NCBI RefSeq assembly: GCF_022531965.1
Contig: NZ_CP092831.1
Span: 2,260,001 to 2,324,000, forward strand
DNA length: 64,000 nucleotides
Direction of reading: 5' to 3'
DNA from: Paenibacillus peoriae
GTDB taxonomy: Bacteria; Bacillota; Bacilli; Paenibacillales; Paenibacillaceae
The notes beneath the pieces are model-generated. The model saw nothing but the letters and a program-made list of their open reading frames with translations. It was not told the origin of the DNA and did not search any database. Of the stretch, positions 19,001-27,520 are shown in pieces (the first letter of the stretch is position 1; the number at the start of each line of letters is the position of its first letter). A program made the position numbers and the translations under genes.

Positions 19001-20034
19001 GTGACTATTACTATGCGGTAGGGCGACCAGCCAAAACGCCAGGACCGTTAATTCCAGGTCGCGCTCTGGTTAAAGGGCATGTTCCTCCGCTGGAGTTCCA
19101 GACGGCACTGCCTTCACCAGGAGAAGATGAGGCGGAGCGATCAGCACGGCTACGCCGCAATATTGCTGGCATTGTGCAGGAATGGAAAGGCAAGCACGCA
19201 CCAGCTATCCTACCATTACCTGAGCGGATTCCACTATCGGAGCTGCTTCAGCAGTGGGATCGGACGAGTGGACCATCGGGCGCACTACCTTACGAAGTAC
19301 CTGTAGGCCTACAGAGTGACGATCTTGAGCCTTTTCTCCTGAATCTGAAAGAAGGGCCCAATTTTATTGTGGGTAGTCCAATGGAGGGTGGAAAAACCTC
19401 CTTTCTAATGAGCTGGATTATATCGCTGGCTTATTACACATCACCCGATCAATTGGAAGTCTATACGATCGATACACGCTATGGAGGCGGGGGACTATCT
19501 AGATTACGACATCTTCCTCATGTTAAGGCTGCTGCTGAAAGTGAGGAAGAAATGGGACCTCTGGTACAGCAAGTGTATGATATTGTTCAACAACGGAACA
19601 AGGAGGGGAATGATCCCGAATTGCTCCTGGTCATTGATGATGCGGATATGTTAAGCAAGCAACTGAATGATTTTATGATAAAGGATCAGCTCTCCGCCAT
19701 TGTACGGTTGGGACGTGATCGCAATGTGCATGTCGTGCTCTCGGGTGTGCCATCTGATTTTCCTACCTTTGGTGTGGACTGGTTTAATGATGTCAAGGCA
19801 AGCCAAAGCGGTATGCTATTTGGAACACTAGATTCGAATGATCTATCGTTCTTTCGTATCCCTTATTCGGAGGCGAACGCCGCTACTGGTGGACTAAAAG
19901 TCCTGCCACCTGGGCAGGGGTACTACGTACGGCGCAAATTTACCAGGATAAAAGCGGCAATTCCCTTCTCAGAGCAAGTGAGCTGTGAGGATTGGATAAC
20001 GAAAATTCGTGACCGATGGCATGTTGTAGTTTGA
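16039..20034 (+). CDS. essC: Type VII secretion ATPase EssC/EccC, FHA-less
   Basis: 1331 residues from TTG 16039. Two membrane spans (about 34-57 and 66-90) follow a short N-terminus, then come three FtsK/SpoIIIE ATPase modules. Walker A is GTTGSGKSE (about 486), GMPGMGKTT (about 830) and GSPMEGGKTS (about 1116). Walker B of the first is HLVIIIDEFAQ and of the third LLVIDDAD. It drives substrate export through the inner membrane pore. Bacillus and Staphylococcus EssC/YukB carry two N-terminal FHA domains before the membrane spans. These are missing here, so the layout is like mycobacterial EccC. Position next to yukD and esxA confirms the system. Confidence 0.93.
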   Translation: MNALYQRSPRLRPALREEKLEILRPPAEPSKPSFSIISILIPLMMTLVTIGFYVYMSKTGKMGNSNYLMFQMVTVVMMLTSYTIPFFVYLNNKKEYKRKLEERDRMYREQLQKHREELEMKREEQIRTLYEIHGDPQICTQIVKNRNSSLWERSPEDEDFLQVRIGTGQVPFHIKLQIPRPDGYDRDPLLGAADELEEEFRLVDAASIALPLFQSKVVGLVGDREHTLAALRVILAQVTVRHSPDEVKIASFYDEREESEWTWMRWLPHVWDDDRIQRMMSDRSSSAHQLADFLFARLNRRKNNRNERQGKGMEVPCYVVVLSDTQLIEEEPLLPLLLEDGRTIDACTIVLASRKEALPMQCQLIVEASKEQGVYARKSESAEVEQQSFKPDRLSKEEADALARYMAPIRLKRSSASDIPAVLPLFDMMSVASVEELDVADRWRRNRHPDTLPVPMGVRAGGKKIMINLHDKIERQGHGPHGLIAGTTGSGKSEVIQSIVASLAAEFHPHDLAFMLIDYKGGGMSNTFVNLPHVVGTITNLDNNLIERAKISLKAELVRRQKILNDAGNLQHIDEYYRLLRQRQEQPLPHLVIIIDEFAQLKRDQPEFMDELISIAAIGRTLGVHLILATQKPAGVVDDKIWSNSRFRICLRVQSEGDSRDMLKIPNAAWITKPGRGYFQVGSDEVFEEMQFAWSGAPYIGNSDISSALPVHEVRLNGKREALLTGGERASSGLKGEEAPKQLQVFIDYIANEAAKAGIERLQGPWLPPLPELLDLTNLPACTEIDSTSSPLELKALIGLVDDLPNQRQEPIYASLDHGHWAVYGMPGMGKTTFLHTLLMSTAQRFAANHWNGYIIDMGRTMRDFGELPQIGAVMMAEEDDRIKRLFRYLFKMVAVRKEMLSEAGVKTISSYRRSAVEDIPQIVVVIDGYLNFRNAYPDENELLESLLREGGSLGITFIITANRITDVFEKFRSNIPNAVSFEMSDPSDYYYAVGRPAKTPGPLIPGRALVKGHVPPLEFQTALPSPGEDEAERSARLRRNIAGIVQEWKGKHAPAILPLPERIPLSELLQQWDRTSGPSGALPYEVPVGLQSDDLEPFLLNLKEGPNFIVGSPMEGGKTSFLMSWIISLAYYTSPDQLEVYTIDTRYGGGGLSRLRHLPHVKAAAESEEEMGPLVQQVYDIVQQRNKEGNDPELLLVIDDADMLSKQLNDFMIKDQLSAIVRLGRDRNVHVVLSGVPSDFPTFGVDWFNDVKASQSGMLFGTLDSNDLSFFRIPYSEANAATGGLKVLPPGQGYYVRRKFTRIKAAIPFSEQVSCEDWITKIRDRWHVVV

Positions 20035-20050
20035 AGGGAGGTGGCTCATA

Positions 20051-20893
20051 ATGTTAACGTTTCAAGCTTCCAAGCAGAAGTTAATAACCCTCAAGGCGAA
20101 GGAACTGTTTTTTCTGGCAGGCGTATTGGGTTCTGACCGACTGCTTGGGGTGGAAGATCCGTTTAAGGGCTATCTAGCAGAGGAGTTGGCGGAAGAGTGG
20201 GAGCAAGTAAAAGCTACTCTTTTGGAAAAGGGTTATCTAAAGCGGGTAGATAAGGGCAAAGAGCTAGCAATGCCTCCTACTGTTTTTTCAAGAGTCGCTA
20301 TCGCGGGATTATCCAACAGGGCTTGCCGTATACGCTATGTGCGGGGAGGTAAGCAATTTGAAGGCTATCTCCATTGCACGAACGAGCGTGTAGTGGAACT
20401 CGTGAAATCCGCTGATGAACCCGATGAGTATCGATTGTACGATCTGGGTAATGTGGAAAAGGCTTGCGAGACATTGATTGATAAAATGGGTTGGGTAGAT
20501 CGACTTGTGCCTGAATCCCCCGCACTAATGTTCTCCAAGCAGGCGTTTAATAAAATTTACGAGCAATCGGCAGGGGAAAGTGTGTCTTTGATCAGCAGTA
20601 AACTGACCGAGGCTAGCGGAGATGCAGAGGGGTCTGCAAGACTGGCTCAGTCTTTGAGTTCCCGTGTAGCTGAGGGAGAACTGCAATTGCTGGTTTGGAA
20701 CGGCAGGGAGTGGGAATCACAACGGGCAGCCTTTGTCCTGTGTCCTGCAATGAACTGGATATTTCGGATGAGCTCTAGTGGTAACGGGGACTGGCTGATT
20801 GCAGCTATGGCTTCAAGAGATCAGTTTGTGGATTTATTATTAAATTGGTTGAAACAGTCGGCAGTGAATGAAGAAGTGACAGAAGAAGGGTGA
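20051..20893 (+). CDS. Uncharacterised type VII locus protein (EspG-sized)
   Basis: 280 residues, ATG 20051 with GGGAGGTGG upstream, 16 bases after essC. Soluble alpha/beta protein, no membrane span. N-terminal helices (about 1-70) look winged-helix-like (LEKGYLKRVDKGK), then beta strands (RIRYVRGGKQFEGYLHCTNERVVEL). Length and predicted fold remind me of mycobacterial EspG chaperones (about 280 residues), which bind substrates. I could not identify conserved residues, so this is a weak suggestion. Its end overlaps the next gene. Confidence 0.5.
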   Translation: MLTFQASKQKLITLKAKELFFLAGVLGSDRLLGVEDPFKGYLAEELAEEWEQVKATLLEKGYLKRVDKGKELAMPPTVFSRVAIAGLSNRACRIRYVRGGKQFEGYLHCTNERVVELVKSADEPDEYRLYDLGNVEKACETLIDKMGWVDRLVPESPALMFSKQAFNKIYEQSAGESVSLISSKLTEASGDAEGSARLAQSLSSRVAEGELQLLVWNGREWESQRAAFVLCPAMNWIFRMSSSGNGDWLIAAMASRDQFVDLLLNWLKQSAVNEEVTEEG

Positions 20894-20898
20894 TGGAT

Positions 20899-21435
20899 AT
20901 GCGCATTCGAGTTGAACCGGATGTGCTTCGGGGGCTTAGCGGGCAGCTACAGCATGCGGCGGAGCAAATTCAACAGTTAACAGCAGGTTTGGAGCAGGCG
21001 TTACAATCGCTGGATTGGGATGTATCTGCACGCGAGGCGATCTTGAATCATTGGATGCAGGCCAAGCGGATGTCAGAACAGATCCATGCTTACCTCCATA
21101 CATCAGGTACACAACTGAACCGAAAGGCAGAGCAGTTTCAGTCTGTTGACCACAACTATCAAACGATACTGTCATTTGCCAGCCAACCATTGGGACGACC
21201 CGTCACGATGCTCGATTGGTCGAATCAGCAATCACCGTCTATTCTGCCTGGGCAAGCTTCGGAAGGAAGCAGCCTGATTTCTAACCCGCAGTCTGTCGTA
21301 CATGCCATTTCTGGTGTACAGTCTTCGGATGTAGAAACGTTGCATCAGGATATTCTGATGCAGGCGTCTTCTAGCAGTCCGCAGGATTGGTATTTTACTG
21401 ATCCGTCTACAGTAAGAGATCAGCCTGTCGCTTAG
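20899..21435 (+). CDS. WXG100-like protein with long C-terminal tail
   Basis: About 178 residues. Residues 1-100 are helical, with the turn SLDWDVSAREAI (W at the hairpin position) and a second helix RKAEQFQSVDHNY, the layout of the WXG100/LXG helical hairpin although the exact WxG is lost. The following 80 residues are low in helix and rich in Ser/Gln/Pro. Several in-frame starts lie at 20890-20899, overlapping the previous stop. Likely a secreted substrate or partner of EsxA; inferred from fold and position. Confidence 0.55.
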   Translation: MRIRVEPDVLRGLSGQLQHAAEQIQQLTAGLEQALQSLDWDVSAREAILNHWMQAKRMSEQIHAYLHTSGTQLNRKAEQFQSVDHNYQTILSFASQPLGRPVTMLDWSNQQSPSILPGQASEGSSLISNPQSVVHAISGVQSSDVETLHQDILMQASSSSPQDWYFTDPSTVRDQPVA

Positions 21436-21683
21436 TTGGGATCGCGTTCCGGGACAATCTGGATCGATTGCAAAATTACTTGAGCTCGTTCCACAATTCC
21501 CGGCTTTATGGGACTTATTAGGTGTTTTTTTTGTTAATATTATACTGTTAGGTGCTGTTTTATAGTTAAAAAGTGGGATTGTTACAATTAGGTCCTTTGC
21601 CTTTTGTAGGGAATTAAATAGCCATAGTACAATTTGAACCAGATAAACAAAAACATTATTTATCATCAAGGAGGACTCAAAAA

Positions 21684-21959
21684 ATGGCAGGACGCATTTT
21701 AATTACCCCAGAACAGGTTGATCAGGTGGCTAACCAATTTAAACAAAGTGGTGAGCAAAGCCAGCAGATCGTTTCCAGTTTGACACAGTCCATCTCAGGT
21801 ATGGAAGGTCAATGGGAAGGTATGACTAAACAACGCTTCTTCCAAGAGTTTCAGGAAGCTAGCAAACAAATGCAAGCTTTCGTAACGACTTTGAACAGCA
21901 TCAGTCAAGAATTGACAGCTATCGCTAACAAATTCCGCACGGTTGACCAAACGAAATAA
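21684..21959 (+). CDS. esxA: WXG100 protein EsxA/YukE
   Basis: 91 residues, ATG 21684 with AAGGAGG upstream. It has the classic features: helix, WEG at the turn (MEGQWEGMTKQRFFQ) and a second helix ending FRTVDQTK. EsxA is the small dimeric export substrate of type VII secretion. A possible own promoter (TTGTAG 21604-21609, 18 bases, TACAAT 21628-21633) lies in the 248-base gap upstream, as expected for high expression. A terminator follows. Confidence 0.9.
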   Translation: MAGRILITPEQVDQVANQFKQSGEQSQQIVSSLTQSISGMEGQWEGMTKQRFFQEFQEASKQMQAFVTTLNSISQELTAIANKFRTVDQTK

Positions 21960-22055
21960 GTTGTCTTGCCTGATAGGCATTAACTTATCATATACCACTC
22001 TATTAAGAAGCAATATGTGAGCCATTCCTCACGGTTTGGCACAGGATGTTCAGGA

Positions 22056-22088
22056 AAAACCGGGCGATCTTCGGATACCCGGTTTTCT
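22056..22088 (+). terminator. Terminator after esxA
   Basis: AAAACCGGG and CCCGGTTTT arms around a ten-base-plus loop, followed by a short T-rich tail. It lies between esxA and the kinase gene and may be partial, leaving some read-through. Confidence 0.7.
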
Positions 22089-22160
22089 TGCCATCCATAG
22101 ATGTATATAATAAGGTGAGGAAAACTAGCATACTGAATGATGTAAGGAGAGGGATGTTTC

Positions 22161-24206
22161 ATGTCTTTTCAACCGAATCCGGGAGACGAATTGATCATAA
22201 ACGGCACAGCTTATGTGGTTGGACGACATCCCGCTGCACCCGGTTTAGCCTATGCTCAAGCAGGGCGTCAGGGAATTGTATACCAGCTAAATGCCAATAA
22301 CGGAGCGCCACATGAGGCAAAAGCCCTTAAGGTGTTTTTTCCGAAGTTCCGCATCCCGGCTATGGTTTATCAATCTGAGCATATGGAAGCATACGGGGAT
22401 ATTCCCGGTTTGCAGGTATGCAAGCGTGATGTGCTCACTCCAGAAAAAAACGGAAGTCTGATTGCCGAGCAGCCTGATTTGCTGTATGCGGTACTGATGC
22501 CATGGGTTCACGGTATGACATGGTTCGATTGTCTCACAGATCAGCGTCAGCTTGAGGCTTCCGATAGTCTGGCTTTAGCCAGAGCATTGGCAGGGATCGG
22601 TTCAGCTATGGAGCAAAAAGGATTGGCGCACTGCGATTTATCGGCGCCGAATGTGATGCTTCCGTTTTTTTCTGAAGTGGAACTGCCTGAAGGCACGTCA
22701 GCTGTGGAATTGGTGGACGTGGAACAAATGTATAGTACTAAAATGGATCGTCCAGACGCTCTATTGGCAGGTTCGCCAGGGTATGCCGCCCATCGTACCG
22801 TCCACAGCGGGTTGTGGAGTGCGTATGCAGACCGTTTTGCAGGGGCAATCATTATAGGAGAAATGTTAGGCTGGTCTGACCGTGTAGTAGTCGACAAAGC
22901 GTGGGGCGAAAGTTATTTTGATCAGCATGAAATGCAGACGCCTTGCGAACGTTATTTTATTTTACGAAAATCGCTGGAATCTCGTTGGGGCAGCAAGGTG
23001 GTAGAATTGTTCAGCCGTGCTTGGGATAGTCAGGATTTAAGCAGTTGCCCTACTTTTGGCGAATGGCTGGTTGTACTTAATGCGGTTACTGAGCAGGAAA
23101 TTTCAGTTGAGGCTATAGAACCGGAACCTGCTGCGACAGAAACAATAGAATCGGCAGCGGTGGGTGGCCTTTCCAGTGAAGCTGCATCCTCTTTGTCAGC
23201 GCCTGCACCGCTCAAGACTGAACAGGCTGCACTGCTAAATCAGGCCGCCCTGGAGCAAGGAGAGCGTGGGGTAACGGACAAGCTGTTCCGACAGGCACGT
23301 GATTTGGAGCAGCAAAACAAACCTGCTGCAGCGCTGGAAGTATACCGGTCGTTGTATCATTTTGTAGAAGACGGCAGTCCTTTGCATGTGGAGGTGTCAG
23401 CTGCGATCACAGGACTAGAGGAGCAGTTGAATCCCATGACGCCAGAGCAACCTGAAAAAACAAAAGCCTGGTATCGCTCCAAAGCGTTTATCGTGACAAC
23501 TGCGGCCGCAGTCGTTCTATTGGCAGCTGGAATCCCAGCCGTGAATATTCTTGCAGATCAGTCCAATCAGCGGCAAATCGAGGCAGCCAAGCAGGAAGAG
23601 GCAGCGAAGGCTGCAAAGGCGGCCGAGGAAAAGCTGGCAGCCGAGCAGAAAGCGGCTCAAAAATTGCTGACGGAGAAACAACGACAGGAAGCGGAACAGC
23701 AGACCAAACAACAGGCACTTGCTGCTCAAAAGCAACAGGAAGAGCAGAAGAAACAGCAAGCCCTTATCGCTCAACAGGTTAAATATGAAGCTTATCTCGC
23801 TCAAAAGGAACAAAATAAGCAGGCGGCTGCCAAGTTGGCGAAGCAAAAAGCGTATGATCAACAGGCAAAGTATGAAAAATACTTGGCTTTGAAAAAAGAG
23901 CAGGAAGCTCGTGCCGCCCAGGAAGAGGCAGCTCGTAAGGCAGCAGCCGAGGCGGAACAAAAGCAAAAAGAGTCCATGCATGCACGAAACAAGGAGAACG
24001 TTCTTCAGCTTATTTCCCTGTACAACAAGGCGTATGCCTCTCAGGAAGGTGGCAGCGCTGCGAAGGCAAAGAGCTTTGCGAAGCGTTTTAGAACACTATA
24101 TGATAGTAATCCTTCTTATTATCGTTCGGTAGGTGAAGTAGGATATCGGGCCTCCTCTATTTATAATTTTTTAGGAGATACGAATTTTAGACTGCCTAAA
24201 ATTTAA
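22161..24206 (+). CDS. Membrane-anchored Ser/Thr kinase-like protein (EssB/YukC position)
   Basis: 681 residues, ATG 22161 with AAGGAGAG upstream. Residues 1-290 are a protein-kinase fold. Lys candidates lie in AKALKVF (about 53-59), the catalytic loop is HCDLSAPNVML (about 157-167, with Asp and Asn kept) and DVE is in place of DFG (about 186). One membrane span is at about 442-463 (IVTTAAAVVLLAAGIPAV). A long Ala/Lys/Gln/Glu-rich coiled coil (about 470-620) and a small helical end follow. EssB/YukC has the same order (pseudokinase, membrane span, outside helical part) but degenerate motifs and about 450 residues. The vWA and PP2C genes next to it point to phospho-control. Confidence 0.75.
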   Translation: MSFQPNPGDELIINGTAYVVGRHPAAPGLAYAQAGRQGIVYQLNANNGAPHEAKALKVFFPKFRIPAMVYQSEHMEAYGDIPGLQVCKRDVLTPEKNGSLIAEQPDLLYAVLMPWVHGMTWFDCLTDQRQLEASDSLALARALAGIGSAMEQKGLAHCDLSAPNVMLPFFSEVELPEGTSAVELVDVEQMYSTKMDRPDALLAGSPGYAAHRTVHSGLWSAYADRFAGAIIIGEMLGWSDRVVVDKAWGESYFDQHEMQTPCERYFILRKSLESRWGSKVVELFSRAWDSQDLSSCPTFGEWLVVLNAVTEQEISVEAIEPEPAATETIESAAVGGLSSEAASSLSAPAPLKTEQAALLNQAALEQGERGVTDKLFRQARDLEQQNKPAAALEVYRSLYHFVEDGSPLHVEVSAAITGLEEQLNPMTPEQPEKTKAWYRSKAFIVTTAAAVVLLAAGIPAVNILADQSNQRQIEAAKQEEAAKAAKAAEEKLAAEQKAAQKLLTEKQRQEAEQQTKQQALAAQKQQEEQKKQQALIAQQVKYEAYLAQKEQNKQAAAKLAKQKAYDQQAKYEKYLALKKEQEARAAQEEAARKAAAEAEQKQKESMHARNKENVLQLISLYNKAYASQEGGSAAKAKSFAKRFRTLYDSNPSYYRSVGEVGYRASSIYNFLGDTNFRLPKI

Positions 24207-24290
24207 TATTTCATATGTTTATATATAGGCGGAATGATAGATACGAAACAGATGGAGATAGAAGGTAACTGAGGGGAGCATGTACAAACC

Positions 24291-25043
24291 ATGAATTATA
24301 CAATACAGGCTTCACAACGCACTCCCGCCCTGATCATTTACCTGATTGACATCAGCGCGTCGATGAACATGCTGATGGAGGGGCGGCGGCGTATTGACGT
24401 TGTATATGAAGCTATATCGTTGGCGATCCGGCAGATGGTTTTTCGATCAACCAAAGGAAATCGGCTGACAGCGCGCTATCGGATTGCGATTTTGGCTTAT
24501 AGTGACGATGTGTATGACCTGCTGAATGGTGTCAAGGGAATTGATGAAATCGCGGCCATTGGTTCGTTGCCCGATTTGACACCCAAACGGTTTTCAGATT
24601 CAGCAAAGGCCTTCTTGCAAGCTGAGCGTATTTTGCAAGCGGAATTACCAGGGATGCAGGACTGTCCTGCACCTTTGGTCTGTCATATGACAGATGGAGT
24701 TTCCACAGGTGATGATCCCGAACCGATTGCGAAGCGTATTATGAGCATGAGCGTACCGGACGGTAATGTACTGGTGGAAAATATATTTTTATCCGACAGG
24801 TTGCTGGAAACGCCTATTCAGGACCCCCGTCGCTGGAAAGGTCTGACACATAATACGCCGTTGCAGGATGAACATGCTGTGAAATTGCGTGATATGTCTT
24901 CTGTGCTGCCTGAAAGCTATCGGGAAATGCTATTTGAGGCAGATTATCAGTTAGGTGAAGGAGCCATTATGATGCTGCCCGGAACCTGTGCGGAGCTGGT
25001 GTCCATTGGGTTTCAAATGTCGGCCGCAACGCCTGTACGGTAA
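24291..25043 (+). CDS. von Willebrand factor A domain protein (TerY-like)
   Basis: 250 residues, one vWA domain. The metal-ion site is DISAS (about 19-23) with the later Thr and Asp in CHMTDGVSTGDDPEP. There is no signal peptide, so it is cytoplasmic. The kinase/vWA/PP2C gene order equals the 'TerY-P' phosphorylation triad described in tellurium-resistance-type loci. There the vWA protein is thought to assemble complexes and be a phosphorylation target. It ends 13 bases before the phosphatase gene. Confidence 0.82.
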   Translation: MNYTIQASQRTPALIIYLIDISASMNMLMEGRRRIDVVYEAISLAIRQMVFRSTKGNRLTARYRIAILAYSDDVYDLLNGVKGIDEIAAIGSLPDLTPKRFSDSAKAFLQAERILQAELPGMQDCPAPLVCHMTDGVSTGDDPEPIAKRIMSMSVPDGNVLVENIFLSDRLLETPIQDPRRWKGLTHNTPLQDEHAVKLRDMSSVLPESYREMLFEADYQLGEGAIMMLPGTCAELVSIGFQMSAATPVR

Positions 25044-25055
25044 GGAGGTAAAAGC

Positions 25056-25892
25056 ATGAATCCACCGCTGTCCCTGCTCCCCGCGAGCAAAAAAAAGGGA
25101 ATGAATGCAAGGCTGACTCAGCAATTTGCTTACATAAGCTCTCAGACAGGCGATCAGCCTTTATCATCTCATCACAGTCGTTTTATGTGTCGTTATGGCT
25201 ATGGAAGGTCTGCCGAATCTGCCAGTATGGGAGAAAGCGGACAGGATTTCGCCGCAGTACGTATTCATAAATCCGTCTGTTGTTTTGTCTTGTGTGATGG
25301 TGTCGGGCTCAGTTACCGAGGAGATTTTGCGGCCCGCTATCTGGGTTCTTCTTTACTGGATTGGATGGAACGGGGACAAGATCTGTCTGCTGATCAATTG
25401 AGAGTGTACCTTGAACGTTTGGCAGGTACAGCGGCAGAGGAACTGGATCGGCAGCCTTTGGATCACGAATCAGGCCTAATGCGTTCGGTATTGGAAGATA
25501 AACGTCGTCAAGGTAGCCAGTCCATGTATATTTGCGGTAAAATCGAACTGCCGAAGCGTGGCAGCCGTGGCCGTCTCCGACTTGCCTGGCAAGGGGATTC
25601 ACGTTTGCGACTATGGAACGATGCCGAAGAAATCAGCGAGCTGTTCGATCATACCTTCTCTACAGCGGAGCGCTGGTCCACAAGTCGTGGGCCGATTGGA
25701 GGGAAGCCTCATTGGTATGAAAGAAGCATTCCCGCAGATATGCCGATGAGATTACAGGTATATACGGACGGTTTATCCGATTTGGACCCCATTCGCGAGC
25801 CTGTCCCTGATGAGCAGATACAGGTACTGCTGGATGCATCCCATACCGGGGGACTTGATGATGATGCTGCATTTATTGAGCTGCAGTGGTAA
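25056..25892 (+). CDS. PP2C-type protein phosphatase
   Basis: 278 residues, GGAGGT upstream of ATG 25056. Metal-binding motifs of PP2C are visible: SGQDFAAVRI (first Asp), LCDGVGLSYRGDFAARYL (DG), TDGLSDL and the C-terminal DDDAAFIELQW. It should remove phosphate from Ser/Thr of the kinase or vWA partner. Last gene of the secretion locus, ending at a terminator. The first 70 residues before the domain have no clear homology. Confidence 0.82.
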   Translation: MNPPLSLLPASKKKGMNARLTQQFAYISSQTGDQPLSSHHSRFMCRYGYGRSAESASMGESGQDFAAVRIHKSVCCFVLCDGVGLSYRGDFAARYLGSSLLDWMERGQDLSADQLRVYLERLAGTAAEELDRQPLDHESGLMRSVLEDKRRQGSQSMYICGKIELPKRGSRGRLRLAWQGDSRLRLWNDAEEISELFDHTFSTAERWSTSRGPIGGKPHWYERSIPADMPMRLQVYTDGLSDLDPIREPVPDEQIQVLLDASHTGGLDDDAAFIELQW

Positions 25893-25902
25893 ATGAATAA
25901 GC

Positions 25903-25950
25903 AAAAGGACGTTATACAACCATGGATATGGATGTATACGTCCTTTTTTT
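25903..25950 (+). terminator. Terminator closing the type VII locus
   Basis: AAAAGGACG..TATAC and GTATACGTCC followed by seven T. Confidence 0.8.
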
Positions 25951-26157
25951 GATGAATACATAGAACATTACGATTCGTTAAGATATTTATAGAATGTAAC
26001 GAGGAGGAGAAGGAAAGACGCGCTAATGCGCGTAATATTCGTACTTTTCTTAAATATCGCAAAGGAATAGCAAAAAATGCGCAAAAATGGTGATTATAAA
26101 GTATATCCTTTTGGGTAATCTTGTGATTATACAGATTACTGAAAGGGAGCGATACAT

Positions 26158-26967
26158 ATGAGCTACACATATGCAGGAGGCGCACGCTTTGAAGGAAAAA
26201 CGGCTCTGATCACGGGGGCTGGTTCTGGCATTGGCAAGGCAACGGCCATTCAAATGGCTAGAGAAGGAGCGAATGTCGCTCTTTTTGACGTAAGTAATGA
26301 GCGTATTTTGGAGACAGAAAGAGAAATTAATGCTATACGTGAAGGGTCAGCGCGGGCATTTGACGTGGACATTGCCGATCCGGTGCGTGTGGAAAAAGCA
26401 GTTCTGGAAGCGGTTGAATTATTTGGCGGTCTGCATATCATTTTTGCTAATGCGGGGATTAACGGGGTCGTCGGACCGATCGAGGATCTGAGCATTGAGG
26501 ATTGGCGGCAAACATTGTCCACGAATCTGGACGGTACCTTCCTGACGGTGAAGTATACAATTCCACATTTGAAAAAGAACGGTGGCGGCAGCATTATTAT
26601 TACCAGTTCCATTAATGGAAATCAGCGCTTTACCAGCTTTGGGATGTCAGCCTACAGCACATCGAAGGCGGGTCAAACTGGTTTTGCTAAAATGGCTGCG
26701 CTGGAGCTGGCTAAGTTTCGTATTCGTGTCAATGTCATCTATCCGGGTGCCATTTCGACGAATATTGATGAAACCACGGAGAAGTCGGAAGGGTTAAAGC
26801 AAATTACCATCCCCGTCAAGTTTCCCGAAGGAGGACAACCGTTGGCTGATGGACCAGGTCAACCCGAGCAGGTAGCTGATTTGGTAACATTTTTGGCCTC
26901 AGATCATTCGCGTCATATTACTGGCGCACAAATTGTCATTGATGGGGCAGAGTCGTTATTGTTTTAG
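26158..26967 (+). CDS. Short-chain dehydrogenase/reductase
   Basis: 269 residues, ATG 26158 with AAGGGAGCG upstream. Cofactor motif ITGAGSGIGKA (about 20-30), NAG motif FANAGING, catalytic Ser in SSINGN and YxxxK as YSTSK (Tyr-Lys), then PGAI. The Asp after the second strand (LFDVSN) suggests NAD(H) preference. Substrate cannot be told from sequence. It stands alone with its own 5' region. Confidence 0.85.
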   Translation: MSYTYAGGARFEGKTALITGAGSGIGKATAIQMAREGANVALFDVSNERILETEREINAIREGSARAFDVDIADPVRVEKAVLEAVELFGGLHIIFANAGINGVVGPIEDLSIEDWRQTLSTNLDGTFLTVKYTIPHLKKNGGGSIIITSSINGNQRFTSFGMSAYSTSKAGQTGFAKMAALELAKFRIRVNVIYPGAISTNIDETTEKSEGLKQITIPVKFPEGGQPLADGPGQPEQVADLVTFLASDHSRHITGAQIVIDGAESLLF

Positions 26968-27188
26968 AAATAGAGCATTGTCTGGGACAGAGAAATGTTT
27001 TGTGGTATCCTGAGTGTATTGTCTTGGTTACGGTGCGAATGTGAAGCTCACATAAAAAACCTGGATCCTTCGCACCTCGAAATTTGTCGAAATGGTTTTA
27101 AATTAGCTTTCTTCGTTAGAAGTCAATAGTCGATTCAAGCTTTTTTGGCATCGTTTTTTTCGGAAATGCATGGAATTGATATCATTAG

Positions 27189-27386
27189 GGTATTAATTCC
27201 TTCATTTTCGCTGTCGTCGCACTCTATATGAGTGCGTGGATTGCGAATTTGTTGGCTGGTAAAAGGTTTGGTTTAGAACAAGTCGTGGTTCAGTACAGTC
27301 AGCATTTTTATTTTATAAACGAAGATTTGCACGAGGAGGATTATATGAATAAAAATGATGATCGTCATGATAACACCCCAGAATAA
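27189..27386 (+). pseudogene. Remnant of a small membrane protein gene
   Basis: An open frame without a start codon begins right after an in-frame TAG and ends in TAA at 27384-27386. It reads a membrane span (FIFAVVALYMSAWIANLLAG) and a charged tail HDNTPE. This could be the C-terminus of a lost gene or a gene with a start I cannot place. A GAGGAGG before the internal ATG 27345 would only give 13 codons. Family not recognised. Confidence 0.3.
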
Positions 27387-27453
27387 AGAAGGCAGTCGAA
27401 AATATAGACATACTCTTGATAAACTTTCTAATACATAAATAATCAGTCAAATA

Positions 27454-27481
27454 AAAGCTGATCCTTTTTAGGATCAGCTTT
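27454..27481. terminator. Bidirectional terminator
   Basis: AAAGCTGATCC and GGATCAGCTTT around a six-base T-rich loop. It lies downstream of the minus-strand stalk-domain gene and the plus-strand remnant. Confidence 0.65.
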
Positions 27482-27520
27482 ACTGTTGACCCATTCCACT
27501 CTACAAGTAAAAGTACTTTT

